From positions 62,001-126,000 of the forward strand of contig CANJLG010000002.1 in the NCBI GenBank assembly GCA_947475095.1: a stretch of DNA of 64,000 bases. Reading direction: 5' to 3'. The stretch comes from Flavobacteriales bacterium. Its GTDB lineage: Bacteria; Bacteroidota; Bacteroidia; Flavobacteriales_D; Crocinitomicaceae. Made by a program: the position numbers and the translations under genes. Below the pieces are notes generated by a model. That model had not been told where the DNA came from. It ran no database searches and was given only the letters and a program-made list of their open reading frames with translations. Positions 41,747 through 51,427 of the stretch are shown piece after piece (position 1 is the first letter of the stretch; the number at the start of each line of letters is the position of its first letter).

Positions 41747-44197
41747 ATGAAAATATTTCTCCTTTTTTTATTTTTAACTGTTTTTCAGAGTTTCAGGGCT
41801 CAACTCTTCGTTAGAGGTGTGGTAAGTGATGAAAGCAACTCCCCTATTCCCTACGCCAAAATTTTCATAAAAAATTCTCCTGAAATGCGCACAGTAGCGA
41901 ATGTTCTAGGACAATATGAATTGTCGTTGATGCCAGGAGAATACTTTTTAATTATTAATGCCTTGGGTTTTGATGAGCGAGAGGCATATGTGTCAATTGC
42001 TGATAAAGAAATTATAAGGGATTTCCAATTGTTTTCTTCGAAAATAAAAAACTTCGAATCTGTTAACGTAAGTGTAAATAAAAGCAACCCGGGAAGAGAT
42101 ATTATGCTGAAGGTGGTTAACAAGCGAGACCAAATAAATCAATGGAATTATCCTCATATTGTTGATGTTTACATAAAGGCAACGGAAAAGATTGATATTA
42201 AGGAACGCGAAAAAAAGGAAAATGATGATCGCGAACCATCATTCGAAGAAAAAGAAAAAAATGAACTCGCTAACAAAATGAACCTCGTAGAAGTTCAGCT
42301 AACGCGAAATTATGCCCCAGGCAATAAGGTAAAAGAAATTAGAAACGCTTATACCTTGAGAGGAAGTGCTAAAACACTTTATTATACAACGACCGTTAAA
42401 TCGAATTTTAATTTCTTTCAAAACCTACTTCATTTAGACGATCTTCACCAAACACCTGTTAGTTCGCCGATATCAAGCCCAGGAATCTTATCATATCGAT
42501 ACAAATTAGAGAGTAAGATTGAAGAAAATGGGCAAGTAATTTCAAAAATAAAGATCAGCCCGAGGAATACCGCAACCACTACCTTGGAGGGATACATTTG
42601 GGTAATTGATTCCTTATGGTTAATTCAAAAACTTGAGTTGAATATGAGCAAAGGAAACTTATTAGTTTATGATAATTTTAAAATATATCAAGAGTATGAG
42701 CACCCAGGAGATAGTATATGCTTGCTTACGAAACAGGTGCTTACCTACGGTGTAAAATACAAATCTGAATCATCTGATTACAAAACCGAAGCTATTTACA
42801 ACAACTATAATTTCAATCCAAACTTTGGCGCTAAATTTTTCAGCACTGAATTAGCCATTACAACCAAAGAGGCTTATGAAAAGGATTCCCTTTTTTGGAA
42901 AGAAAATAGACCTGCAAATTTAACGGTTGAAGAGCAGCGCTTTATTATTATTAAAGATAGTATTAAAGATGCAAGAAATCGGGTAGAATACCTAGATTCT
43001 GTTGATGCTGTATTCAATAAGCTTACTGCGTTAAAAGTACTTTGGTTTGGAATCGATTATCGAAATCGGGTAAAAAGAACCCAATGGTCATTTGGCTCGC
43101 TTGCCACCATAATACAACCCGTCTTTATCGCTGGACCTAGAATCACTCCTAGCTTTGATTATTTTAAGAAATGGAAAGACGAACGAACATTGGATGCCTA
43201 CACTAGAATATCCTATGGTATTCTAAATAATGATATAAAAGGAGACTCCTGGTGGAAGTATAAATTTGACCCCTTTCACTTTGGGTATATTCGAGCATCT
43301 ATTAATCATGATTTCGATGTAATAAGAGCCTTTGACGCCGTTACACAGGTTTACAAGCGCGAAAACTTTATTGAAGCCACAAAAATGAATTTCTCATTCG
43401 AATATGAACTGATAAATGGGTTATACTTTGGAACAGAAGTAGAATTTGCAGAGAGAAGATCCTTAAAAGGGTATACGTTCACAACGATACTGGATAATGT
43501 GATTCCAAATAATGAACCAACAGATTTCAGCTCGTATCAAGCCTTTATCTTAGATGCAAGATTAAGCTATACGCCCCAGCAAAAATACATGCGTGAACCC
43601 TACCGAAAAGTACTTTTAGGTTCTGCTTGGCCAACCTTTACCATAAACTATGAGCGCGGCATCCCCAAACTATTTGGAAGCGACGTAGACCATGAATACC
43701 TTAATCTTTCCATCAATCAAACCTTAAAAATAGGAACCTTAGGAACCACTAGTTATCGAGTTGCCGGAGGTAAATTCTTAAGTTCAAGATCCTTAAAAGA
43801 CGTAGATTATAAATTTCAACGGAGAAGTGACCCGATTTGGTTTTCCAATCCTATGTATTCTTTTCAGGGCTTAGATTCAACAATGCCTTCTAAGGATTAC
43901 ATTTTTGAATTACATTTTGTACACCACGATAACGGAGCCATAATTAATAAAATCCCTTTCATGAAAAAGACGCGCATTGGATTAGTCTTTGGAGGAGGCG
44001 CAATGTATGTAAAGGAAAACGACTTCCAATTTTATGAGGTACTCGCTGGACTTGAGCGCAACTTTAAATTGACGCGTAGGCGATTGCGCGTTGGTATTTA
44101 TGGATTCATGGCGGATGGAAATAAAATAGATCCTAATATCGGATGGAAAGTGTCATTTTCAATATTAAATGACCGAAACATGAAGTACAATTTCTAA
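41747..44197 (+). CDS. DUF5686 / carboxypeptidase-regulatory-like domain outer membrane protein
   Basis: An 816-aa exported protein with signal peptide MKIFLLFLFLTVFQSFRAQ. Residues about 20-110 are a CarboxypepD_reg-like beta sandwich (VRGVVSDESNSPIPYAKIFI, NVLGQYELSLMPGEY) as found on TonB-dependent receptors, followed by a DUF5686-type region and a probable C-terminal beta-barrel (VFGGGAMYVKENDFQFYE...). No TonB plug is seen. The function of DUF5686 proteins is not known. Convergent with lspA, stop codons overlapping by 4 bp. Confidence 0.85.
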   Translation: MKIFLLFLFLTVFQSFRAQLFVRGVVSDESNSPIPYAKIFIKNSPEMRTVANVLGQYELSLMPGEYFLIINALGFDEREAYVSIADKEIIRDFQLFSSKIKNFESVNVSVNKSNPGRDIMLKVVNKRDQINQWNYPHIVDVYIKATEKIDIKEREKKENDDREPSFEEKEKNELANKMNLVEVQLTRNYAPGNKVKEIRNAYTLRGSAKTLYYTTTVKSNFNFFQNLLHLDDLHQTPVSSPISSPGILSYRYKLESKIEENGQVISKIKISPRNTATTTLEGYIWVIDSLWLIQKLELNMSKGNLLVYDNFKIYQEYEHPGDSICLLTKQVLTYGVKYKSESSDYKTEAIYNNYNFNPNFGAKFFSTELAITTKEAYEKDSLFWKENRPANLTVEEQRFIIIKDSIKDARNRVEYLDSVDAVFNKLTALKVLWFGIDYRNRVKRTQWSFGSLATIIQPVFIAGPRITPSFDYFKKWKDERTLDAYTRISYGILNNDIKGDSWWKYKFDPFHFGYIRASINHDFDVIRAFDAVTQVYKRENFIEATKMNFSFEYELINGLYFGTEVEFAERRSLKGYTFTTILDNVIPNNEPTDFSSYQAFILDARLSYTPQQKYMREPYRKVLLGSAWPTFTINYERGIPKLFGSDVDHEYLNLSINQTLKIGTLGTTSYRVAGGKFLSSRSLKDVDYKFQRRSDPIWFSNPMYSFQGLDSTMPSKDYIFELHFVHHDNGAIINKIPFMKKTRIGLVFGGGAMYVKENDFQFYEVLAGLERNFKLTRRRLRVGIYGFMADGNKIDPNIGWKVSFSILNDRNMKYNF

Positions 44198-44874
44198 GCT
44201 TTATCCCCAAGAACTTCTTCATTTTCCGGATTGAGGCTTTTATTCTTTGGAAAAAATGAGCGCTGACCAATAATTAAAGTGGCTACACCGACGGTAATTG
44301 AGGCATCAGCAACATTAAAAATAGCTGGAAATACTTGTCCACCGCCTAAATAAGGCACCCACTTTGGCCATGCTACATTAAACTGAAACATATCAACTAC
44401 GTTACCCAATAAAAACCCTCGATGGCGCACTTCAATAGTTCCTAAATATTTGCAATCAGCCATTACCTTTGACCCTTCTAGTCGATTAAAATGAACACAG
44501 GGATTGAAATTAAAGAAAAAGTCATAAAACATTGAATCAAGCAAGTTTCCAGTTGCACCAGCCCAAATAAAACCTAATGCGATTAAAAATGAAAGTTTAG
44601 CCCCTTTTCTAGCTTCCTTAATCAAATAATAAGCAATAAAAATAATGGCTATTACCCTAAAAATACTAAGTGCTAATTTATGCCAAATGGCTGCGCCAAA
44701 AGTAGTTCCAAAAGCCATTCCTTGATTTTCGGTGTAATGCGCTGAAAACCAACTGCCGATAAGATATCTATGTTCCTCGGGATGGAATGACGTTTTAATG
44801 TAAACCTTAATAACTTGGTCTAAAATCAACAATAAAACAACAACTATTGCAACAATTTGAAGCTTTTTCTTCAC
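44194..44874 (-). CDS. lspA: lipoprotein signal peptidase
   Basis: Aspartyl protease of the inner membrane that removes the signal peptide of prolipoproteins. The 226-aa protein has four membrane helices and both catalytic Asp motifs: LGNVVDMFQFN and FNVADASITVG, plus the N-terminal LILDQVIKVYIKTSF. A longer periplasmic insertion (residues about 125-160) makes it larger than the E. coli enzyme, as in other Bacteroidota. Its start overlaps the end of the DksA-like gene by 1 bp. Confidence 0.95.
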   Translation of the reverse strand: MKKKLQIVAIVVVLLLILDQVIKVYIKTSFHPEEHRYLIGSWFSAHYTENQGMAFGTTFGAAIWHKLALSIFRVIAIIFIAYYLIKEARKGAKLSFLIALGFIWAGATGNLLDSMFYDFFFNFNPCVHFNRLEGSKVMADCKYLGTIEVRHRGFLLGNVVDMFQFNVAWPKWVPYLGGGQVFPAIFNVADASITVGVATLIIGQRSFFPKNKSLNPENEEVLGDKA

Positions 44875-45257
44875 TACCTTTTTTGTTCGTTTTTAGCATC
44901 GATACTCATTGTTGCATGCGGAACAAGTCGCAGTCTTTCTTTAGGAATTAAAGTGCCCTTAATGCGACAAACACCATACGTTTTATTATTGATCCGCATT
45001 AGCGCTGCATGGAGGCTTTGAATAAATTTTTCTTGACGTGCAGCAAGTTGAGCAACTTCCTCTCGTGAAAGTGTTTCAGAACCGTCTTCCATCATATTAA
45101 ATGCCCTACCAGTATCATCAGTTCCATGATCATCATTATGGGACAGAGAACCTATTAATAAAGTATAATCAATATTGGCGTCAACTAACTTTTGATTGAT
45201 TAAGGCTTTGAATTCCTCTAAATCTGAATCTGAATACCTTGATTTCTCTTGTGCCAT
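44874..45257 (-). CDS. DksA/TraR-type regulator with reduced zinc finger
   Basis: A 127-aa protein of the DksA/TraR fold: N-terminal coiled coil (ARQEKFIQSLHAALMRINNK) and C-terminal zinc-finger-like tail YGVCRIKGTLIPKERLRLVP followed by HATMSI. Only one of the four zinc cysteines remains (others replaced by G, A or H), as in many Bacteroidota relatives. Its likely partner is RNA polymerase, but direct proof is absent. Coupled to lspA; a promoter element TATATTTG lies 20 bases before the ATG. Confidence 0.88.
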   Translation of the reverse strand: MAQEKSRYSDSDLEEFKALINQKLVDANIDYTLLIGSLSHNDDHGTDDTGRAFNMMEDGSETLSREEVAQLAARQEKFIQSLHAALMRINNKTYGVCRIKGTLIPKERLRLVPHATMSIDAKNEQKR

Positions 45258-45277
45258 TTTAATAATTTTAAGGGTTG

Positions 45278-45285
45278 CAAATATA
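45278..45285 (-). promoter_or_regulatory. TAnnTTTG promoter element for the DksA-like/lspA operon
   Basis: Minus-strand TATATTTG, a full match, 20 bases before the ATG. No sharp -33 TTG is visible. Confidence 0.5.
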
Positions 45286-45384
45286 GCTAAATAAACATTA
45301 TTTAGGCACTAAATTAAACTAATTAATAAAATTTATGATAATTATAATCTTATTTCAAAAAGGAATTTTCTTTATTTTCGCCTT

Positions 45385-46344
45385 ATGATTAAATTCTTTC
45401 TAGGAAATAGGATAATTGCATTGTTTTTTTTGCCAATTATAGTGCTATTATTTCACATGCTAAATTATCAATTCCAATTTTACGAGACAGGAACGGAAAT
45501 TAATTATGGATTTTGGAATGGTTTAATAAACTTCCCAGAACTATTTAATCAACTAATCGCAGGAGTTTTTGTTTTGTTTAATGCCTCTTACTTAAATTAC
45601 CTATATAATAATTATAATTTCCAAGAAAAAAACACCTATATTATTTCATTGATTTATGTGATATTAACTAGTTTTTACTACTCCTTTTATCGCCTGGATG
45701 GCATCTTAATTTCCCATACATTTTTCATCCTTGGGTTAACTCAATTGTTTAAATTAAAACAAAACCAAGATGGAAAAGAAGCCATATTCAATAGTGCTGT
45801 TTTTTTAGGATGCGCTTCGACATTTGATCCTTCACTGATTCTTTTTTTTCCTGTTTATATTGTAATGTACCTTATTATTCGCCCGTTCATTTTACAAGAA
45901 TTAATTATATTTATTACTGGATATATATCTCCAATTCTAGTTGGAATAACCTATCTAAAATGGGCAGGTAAAAAATTAACCAGTAAATTATTAATTGATA
46001 ACAATGGGATTGAACCAAACAAGGACCTCCTACTTATTTTAATTTTTATTTCAATATTTTCAATTCTTAGTTTTATAGGAATACGAAATCGCATAACCAA
46101 AAGTTCAAACAGGATAAAAAAACAAATTCAAATTATTTGGATTGTTTTGTTTTTGTCGATTTGTCTTGGGAGTATTCATTTACTTTATTTTAAACAAATT
46201 GAACACATAAGTTTAATTTGCATTCCTTTAGCCATTCTTTTATCCTATTCATTTTTAAATAAAAAATATTCAATTTTAACTACTTTGCTATTTTACTTGA
46301 CTATGGGATACGCTGTTATTAAGTTTTTCATTCTGACAAATTAG
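45385..46344 (+). CDS. DUF6427 family integral membrane protein
   Basis: A 319-aa protein with about eight to nine hydrophobic helices (e.g. IIALFFLPIIVLLFHMLNYQ, VILTSFYYSFYRLDGILIS). Overall composition and the opening MIKFFLGNRIIALFFLPIIV fit DUF6427, a membrane family of Bacteroidota that is frequently near purine or ubiquitin-like genes; recognition is from memory. A one-mismatch element TATTTTCG lies 4 bases before the ATG. Function unknown. Confidence 0.75.
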   Translation: MIKFFLGNRIIALFFLPIIVLLFHMLNYQFQFYETGTEINYGFWNGLINFPELFNQLIAGVFVLFNASYLNYLYNNYNFQEKNTYIISLIYVILTSFYYSFYRLDGILISHTFFILGLTQLFKLKQNQDGKEAIFNSAVFLGCASTFDPSLILFFPVYIVMYLIIRPFILQELIIFITGYISPILVGITYLKWAGKKLTSKLLIDNNGIEPNKDLLLILIFISIFSILSFIGIRNRITKSSNRIKKQIQIIWIVLFLSICLGSIHLLYFKQIEHISLICIPLAILLSYSFLNKKYSILTTLLFYLTMGYAVIKFFILTN

Positions 46345-46361
46345 GCAAGCATCTATTTCAT

Positions 46362-46369
46362 TACTTTTG
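46362..46369 (+). promoter_or_regulatory. TAnnTTTG promoter element for purQ-purD
   Basis: TACTTTTG, a full match, 41 bases before the purQ ATG. No strong -33 element is apparent. Confidence 0.5.
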
Positions 46370-46410
46370 CACGAGACAAATAATTTTTATTCTAATTAAT
46401 CGATTTATAA

Positions 46411-47097
46411 ATGAAATTTGGAGTAGTAACATTTCCGGGGTCAAATTGTGATCAAGATATGATTTATGTGCTACAAAAACTGCTAGGACAGCAAGTGGAA
46501 ACATTGTGGCACAAAGATACTAGTATAAAAAATGTAGACATGGTCATTTTACCAGGCGGATTTAGTTATGGTGACTATTTACGATCTGGGGCAATTGCAA
46601 AATTCTCACCCATCATGAAGGAGGTCATTAGACATGCTAATCAAGGTGGCTATGTTCTTGGTGTGTGCAATGGTTTTCAAATATTAACAGAAGCAGGATT
46701 ATTAAGTGGGGCACTTTTACACAATGATCAACAAAAATTTATTTGTAAAAATGTTCACCTAAAACCCATTTCGAAATTGGCAGGAATTACCAAAGGATTA
46801 GATTTCGAAAAAACATACAAAATTCCTATCGCACATGGCGAGGGACGATATTATGCAAATGACATTACAATCAAAGAATTAGAAGATAATGACCAAATAT
46901 TATTTCGATATTGTCATGAAACAGGTATTGAGAACAAGGCCGCTAATCCAAATGGTTCATTAAATAATATTGCAGGAATAACAAATAAGGAGAAAAATGT
47001 TTTTGGGATGATGCCTCACCCAGAAAGAGCTGCAGATACAATATTAGGAAATACGGACGGAAAAAATATATTTGAATCAATCTTGTCATTTTGTTAA
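46411..47097 (+). CDS. purQ: phosphoribosylformylglycinamidine synthase subunit PurQ
   Basis: Glutamine amidotransferase subunit of FGAM synthase (228 aa), which channels ammonia to PurL. The class I nucleophile is the Cys of GVCNGFQIL, and the His/Glu dyad is in MMPHPERA; KIPIAHGEGRYY is family-typical. The stand-alone PurQ implies separate PurL and PurS subunits or a larger PurL elsewhere; none is in the window. purD starts 9 bp after its stop. Confidence 0.96.
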   Translation: MKFGVVTFPGSNCDQDMIYVLQKLLGQQVETLWHKDTSIKNVDMVILPGGFSYGDYLRSGAIAKFSPIMKEVIRHANQGGYVLGVCNGFQILTEAGLLSGALLHNDQQKFICKNVHLKPISKLAGITKGLDFEKTYKIPIAHGEGRYYANDITIKELEDNDQILFRYCHETGIENKAANPNGSLNNIAGITNKEKNVFGMMPHPERAADTILGNTDGKNIFESILSFC

Positions 47098-47106
47098 TCG
47101 CTTAGC

Positions 47107-48384
47107 ATGAAAATTTTATTATTAGGTGCTGGTGGTCGTGAACATGCTTTGGCATGGAAGATATCACAAAGTTCAATTTTAGATGAGCTCTTTATAGCTC
47201 CAGGAAACGCCGGAACAAGACAATATGGGAAAAATGTTTCCTTGTCGCCCATTGATTTCGATGGAATTAAACAATTTGTTTTAGAAAACAACATTGATAT
47301 GGTTGTTGTTGGACCAGAAGAGCCTTTGGTTTTAGGTATATACGATTACTTTCAAGAGGATTCAAGTATACGTCATTGTGCCATAATTGGTCCAAGCAAG
47401 GAAGGAGCGAAATTAGAAGGAAGTAAAAATTATGCAAAAGAATTTATGGCACGCCATCGAATTCCAACAGCGAAATATGCATGCTTCACAGCCTCAAGTT
47501 TGGATGAAGGCATTCTTTATCTAAGGAGTATGAAAGCGCCCTATGTATTAAAAGCAGATGGCCTAGCAGCAGGAAAAGGAGTGCTTATTATTGAAGATTT
47601 GGAGAGTGCCGAAAAGGAACTAAAATCGATGCTTGAAAATGAACGATTTGGGGAGGCTAGTAAAAAAGTAGTTATTGAACAGTTTTTAGATGGGATAGAA
47701 CTATCAGTATTTGTGATGACAGATGGAGAGTCGTTTAAGCTATTGCCTGAGGCAAAAGATTACAAGCGAATTTTTGAAGGGAATCAAGGCGAAAATACAG
47801 GCGGAATGGGCGCTGTTTCTCCAGTTCCATTTGCAGATGCCGCTTTTATGGACAAAGTACATAATCAAATTATTGTGCCAACTGTAAAGGGACTAATTAG
47901 TGAAAGAATTGAATACAAAGGATTTATCTTTTTCGGATTAATAAATGTTAAAGGAGATCCATATGTAATTGAATATAATTGCAGAATGGGAGACCCCGAA
48001 ACCGAAGTGGTAATACCACGTTTAAAATCAGATATTTTAGATTTATTTGAGGGAATTGCCAGCAATACCTTATCAGAAAGAGATATCCAGTTCATCGATA
48101 AAAGTACAGCAACTGTAATGATGGTGTCAGGTGGCTATCCTAACGAATACGAAAAGGGATTGCCAATTTATGGCATTAACAATGTAGTTGATAGCATTGT
48201 TTTTCATGCTGGAACAAGTTCTGATGGACCGCAAGTTTTAACGAATGGTGGGCGCGTGTTAAGCATTACATCATATGGTAAAAATATTGAAGCAGCGGTA
48301 GAAAAGTGTTACGATTCAATTTCGAAAATATCATTTGAAAAAGCCTATTACCGAAAAGATATTGGTCGAGACCTTATAAAATAA
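47107..48384 (+). CDS. purD: phosphoribosylamine-glycine ligase
   Basis: ATP-grasp enzyme forming GAR from phosphoribosylamine and glycine (425 aa). N-terminal ILLLGAGGREHALAWKISQS, then VVVGPEEPLVLGIYDYF, the ATP-grasp glycine-rich loop region LKADGLAAGKGVLI, NTGGMGAVSP and YNCRMGDPETEVV are all diagnostic. It follows purQ by 9 bp and precedes the CNNM gene by 5 bp, so the operon continues. Confidence 0.97.
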   Translation: MKILLLGAGGREHALAWKISQSSILDELFIAPGNAGTRQYGKNVSLSPIDFDGIKQFVLENNIDMVVVGPEEPLVLGIYDYFQEDSSIRHCAIIGPSKEGAKLEGSKNYAKEFMARHRIPTAKYACFTASSLDEGILYLRSMKAPYVLKADGLAAGKGVLIIEDLESAEKELKSMLENERFGEASKKVVIEQFLDGIELSVFVMTDGESFKLLPEAKDYKRIFEGNQGENTGGMGAVSPVPFADAAFMDKVHNQIIVPTVKGLISERIEYKGFIFFGLINVKGDPYVIEYNCRMGDPETEVVIPRLKSDILDLFEGIASNTLSERDIQFIDKSTATVMMVSGGYPNEYEKGLPIYGINNVVDSIVFHAGTSSDGPQVLTNGGRVLSITSYGKNIEAAVEKCYDSISKISFEKAYYRKDIGRDLIK

Positions 48385-48389
48385 AATAA

Positions 48390-49643
48390 ATGGAAGCTTC
48401 TCTAATTATTTTAATATCCCTGCTGTTTTCTGCTTTTTTCTCCGGAATGGAATTAGCCTACTTATCTTCAAATCGTTTAAAAATCGAAGTTGAAAAATCA
48501 AGAGGGACATGGCAAGGAAAATTAAAGGCTATTTTCTACAAGAACTCATCTACCATGATTGCTTTACTCTTACTCGGCAATAATTTCGCCCTAGTAATCT
48601 ATGGTATTAAAGCCGCAGAAATATTAAATCCAGTTTTGGAGGGATTTGGTATGCACAATGAAGCCTTATTACTTATTACGCAAACGATTCTTTCCACATT
48701 GTTAGTGTTAATTACTGCTGAGTTTTTACCTAAAGCTATTGTGCAAATTAACCCAAATGGATTTCTTAATATTGGCACACTTCCTTTATTCATCGTATTT
48801 ATACTGCTGTATTTGCCCACCCAATTTATTCTACTATTTAGCGGAATTGCATTAAAATTATTCGGTGGTAAGGCGAAATCAACTGAAAAAGTGTTCTCTA
48901 AAGTTGATCTAGCACATTATGTGGATGAGATCTCATCAAGAATTAATACGGAAGAATCGCTTAGTAATGAAATGCTGATTTTATCAAACGCTCTAGATTT
49001 TTCTAAGGTCAAAGCGAGGGATTGCATGATTCCACGAACCGAAATGGTGGCGGTAGAAATCGACGAGAAACTCTCTAATTTAGTAACACTTTTTATTCAA
49101 AAAGGACTTTCTAAAATACTGGTTTATCGAAAAACAATTGATAATATAATTGGATGTGTGCACTCATTTGATTTATTCAAATCCCCTACATCAATTAAGC
49201 AAATCCTTAAGCCTATCGAATTTGTTCCTTCTGTCATGTCGGGAAAAGAACTATTAGAAATGTTTACTACCCAATCTGGTAATATCGCAGTGGTTACTGA
49301 CGAATACGGTGGGACAGCCGGACTCGTGACCATTGAAGATGTCATCGAGGAAATTTTCGGGGAAATTGAAGATGAACATGACAAAGAAGATTTGACAGAA
49401 GAGAAACTCAGCAATACTGAATATTTATTTTCTGGTAGAATCGAAATAGATTATTTGATCGAAACATATAAATTGGATTTTATCGCTTCAGAAGAATATG
49501 ACACCTTAGGAGGATTAATTATTCACGTATTAGAATCCATTCCAACAGTTGGGGAACAAATTAGCTACCAAAATTTTAATATTCGGATTGAAGAAGTAAG
49601 TGAACGAAGAATAGAATTAGTGAGGATCACCATATTAAAATAG
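48390..49643 (+). CDS. hemolysin-family protein (CNNM + CBS pair + CorC/HlyC domain)
   Basis: A 417-aa membrane protein: N-terminal DUF21/CNNM domain with three to four helices (residues 1-170), two CBS domains (RDCMIPRTEMVAVEI ... ILVYRKTIDNIIGCVHSFDL ... VVTDEYGGTAGLVTIEDVI) and a C-terminal CorC_HlyC domain (LGGLIIHVLESIPTVGEQIS). Relatives in other bacteria help in magnesium/cobalt efflux; a link to gliding protein GldE was considered but the sequence gives no direct support. It lies between purD and a HAD phosphatase gene. Confidence 0.88.
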   Translation: MEASLIILISLLFSAFFSGMELAYLSSNRLKIEVEKSRGTWQGKLKAIFYKNSSTMIALLLLGNNFALVIYGIKAAEILNPVLEGFGMHNEALLLITQTILSTLLVLITAEFLPKAIVQINPNGFLNIGTLPLFIVFILLYLPTQFILLFSGIALKLFGGKAKSTEKVFSKVDLAHYVDEISSRINTEESLSNEMLILSNALDFSKVKARDCMIPRTEMVAVEIDEKLSNLVTLFIQKGLSKILVYRKTIDNIIGCVHSFDLFKSPTSIKQILKPIEFVPSVMSGKELLEMFTTQSGNIAVVTDEYGGTAGLVTIEDVIEEIFGEIEDEHDKEDLTEEKLSNTEYLFSGRIEIDYLIETYKLDFIASEEYDTLGGLIIHVLESIPTVGEQISYQNFNIRIEEVSERRIELVRITILK

Positions 49644-49651
49644 GTATAAAA

Positions 49652-50314
49652 TTGATTCAATTAAGTGATTTCGAAGCTGTAATTTTTGACATGGATGGCG
49701 TGTTAATTGATTCCGAACCCTTGTGGAAAATTGCTATGGAGGAGGTTTTTTCAGGACTTGGTTCACGCTTAAAGAAAGATGATTTTCAAAAAACAGTTGG
49801 GCTACGAATCGATGAAGTAATTCACTATTGGAACATCAAAGAAAATTGGGGAGTACGCGACGAATCTGAAGTTGAGGAAGCCATTATTGTAAAAATGGAA
49901 AGTCTTATTGCCGCTCAACCAGCTGCGCTAGAAGGTGTTATTGACACCCTAAATTATCTTAAACTGCGAAATATCCCAGTAGGATTAGCAACCTCATCGA
50001 GCAGCAGGCTGATAAAAGTAGTTTTAGACAAGCTAGAAATCAAACACCTTTTTAATTTTGTTCATTCTGCAGAAATGGAGCAATTTGGGAAACCTCATCC
50101 AGCTGTTTACTTAACAGTTGCCAAAAAACTGGCTGTTCTACCAGAAAAATGCCTTGTAATTGAAGATTCGCTAAACGGAATAATTTCTGCCAAAGCAGCA
50201 AAGATGACCGCCGTTTGCATCCCAGAAAAAACACACCTTATTGAGCCAAAATTGATCCTTGCTGACTATCAATTTGAATCCATGACTGATTTTTTGAAAA
50301 TTATTCAGTCCTAA
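49652..50314 (+). CDS. HAD-superfamily phosphatase (HxpB/YniC-like)
   Basis: A 220-aa haloacid-dehalogenase family phosphatase. Motif I FDMDGVLIDSEPLW (nucleophile Asp, acid Asp), motif II VGLATSSSSRLIK, motif III Lys in GKPHPAVYL, and motif IV VIEDSLNGIISAK. The four-helix cap between motifs I and II is the beta-phosphoglucomutase type, and text such as GVIDTLNYLKLRNIPVGL resembles hexitol-phosphate phosphatases. The start is TTG at 49652, 8 bp after the preceding stop. Substrate not resolvable. Confidence 0.88.
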   Translation: MIQLSDFEAVIFDMDGVLIDSEPLWKIAMEEVFSGLGSRLKKDDFQKTVGLRIDEVIHYWNIKENWGVRDESEVEEAIIVKMESLIAAQPAALEGVIDTLNYLKLRNIPVGLATSSSSRLIKVVLDKLEIKHLFNFVHSAEMEQFGKPHPAVYLTVAKKLAVLPEKCLVIEDSLNGIISAKAAKMTAVCIPEKTHLIEPKLILADYQFESMTDFLKIIQS

Positions 50315-50355
50315 GTAAAGTTGTCTGTAGGTCAGCATCGGAAAATCAGTAGAAT

Positions 50356-50388
50356 TTGACTGCCAATTCAATGGCTTTTGTAAATTTG
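50356..50388 (+). promoter_or_regulatory. promoter of ruvB
   Basis: TTG (50356-50358), 22 bases, TAAATTTG (50381-50388). Both elements match the Bacteroidota consensus; the TTG start codon of ruvB follows 16 bases later. Confidence 0.65.
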
Positions 50389-50404
50389 TAGAAAAACAAT
50401 CCTT

Positions 50405-51424
50405 TTGGAAGATTCTTTTGACTATCGTGAAAATGCCGAACAACCCGAACAAGAATTTGATAAGGTTTTAAGACCCAAGTCATTTGCTGATTTCGCAGGG
50501 CAACCCGCTGTAGTTGAAAACTTAGCCGTCTTTGTACAAGCAGCAAAACTGCGTGGAGAACCCCTAGACCATGTTTTATTACACGGTCCTCCCGGATTAG
50601 GAAAAACAACACTAGCACAAATAATCGCCAATGAAATGGGCGTGGGATTTAAAGTAACTAGCGGACCGGTTTTAGATAAACCTGGAGATTTAGCCGGGCT
50701 ATTAACCAACCTCAGTGATGGAGACGTGCTTTTTATTGATGAAATTCATCGCTTAAGTCCTGTTGTTGAGGAGTACTTGTATTCCGCAATGGAAGATTAT
50801 GTCATCGATATTTTGCTAGATACTGGTCCAAATGCTCGATCAATACAGCTAAACCTAAATCCATTTACTTTAATTGGCGCCACTACTCGATCTGGATTGT
50901 TAACCTCACCATTACGCGCACGATTCGGAATAAATTCGCGCTTAGAATACTACGATTCGAAAACATTAACAAGCATAGTTGAACGATCAGCCAATTTACT
51001 TTCAATACCAATTGATGAAGATGCTGCTTACAAAATTGCAAGTAGAAGCAGAGGAACGCCAAGAATTGCCAACGCATTATTGCGGCGCGTTAGGGATTTT
51101 GCACAAATTAAAGGCAGTGGAAAAATTGATGACAGCATTACTGAAATCGCACTAAAGGCACTTAACGTAGATGAAAATGGATTAGATGAAATGGACATCC
51201 GGATACTTCGTGCCATCATCGATAAATTTGCTGGTGGTCCGGTTGGCTTGGGCACAATAGCTACAGCAATTGGTGAAAATGCGGGCACTTTAGAAGAGGT
51301 GTACGAACCTTTTTTAATTCAGGAAGGCTTTTTGATGCGGACGCAACGAGGAAGAAAAGCGACCGAAAAAGCATTCAAACTCTTTGGCAAAGAACTGGGT
51401 TGGAGCCAAGGCGGATTATTCTAA
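50405..51424 (+). CDS. ruvB: Holliday junction branch migration helicase RuvB
   Basis: AAA+ motor of the RuvAB complex (339 aa) driving branch migration during recombination repair. Walker A is [18 protein letters not shown], Walker [11 protein letters not shown], sensor 1 and the signature [22 protein letters not shown] are clear, with the C-terminal winged helix ([20 protein letters not shown]). The start is TTG at 50405, supported by the promoter and by typical N-terminal sequence. queG begins 3 bp after the stop. Confidence 0.97.
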   Translation: MEDSFDYRENAEQPEQEFDKVLRPKSFADFAGQPAVVENLAVFVQAAKLRGEPLDHVLLHGPPGLGKTTLAQIIANEMGVGFKVTSGPVLDKPGDLAGLLTNLSDGDVLFIDEIHRLSPVVEEYLYSAMEDYVIDILLDTGPNARSIQLNLNPFTLIGATTRSGLLTSPLRARFGINSRLEYYDSKTLTSIVERSANLLSIPIDEDAAYKIASRSRGTPRIANALLRRVRDFAQIKGSGKIDDSITEIALKALNVDENGLDEMDIRILRAIIDKFAGGPVGLGTIATAIGENAGTLEEVYEPFLIQEGFLMRTQRGRKATEKAFKLFGKELGWSQGGLF

Positions 51425-51427
51425 TAC

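Noticed and set aside
48390-49643. GldE annotation for the CNNM/CBS protein
   Set aside because: GldE belongs to this broad family, but the neighbourhood (purD, HAD phosphatase) and sequence do not single it out; left as hemolysin-family protein.
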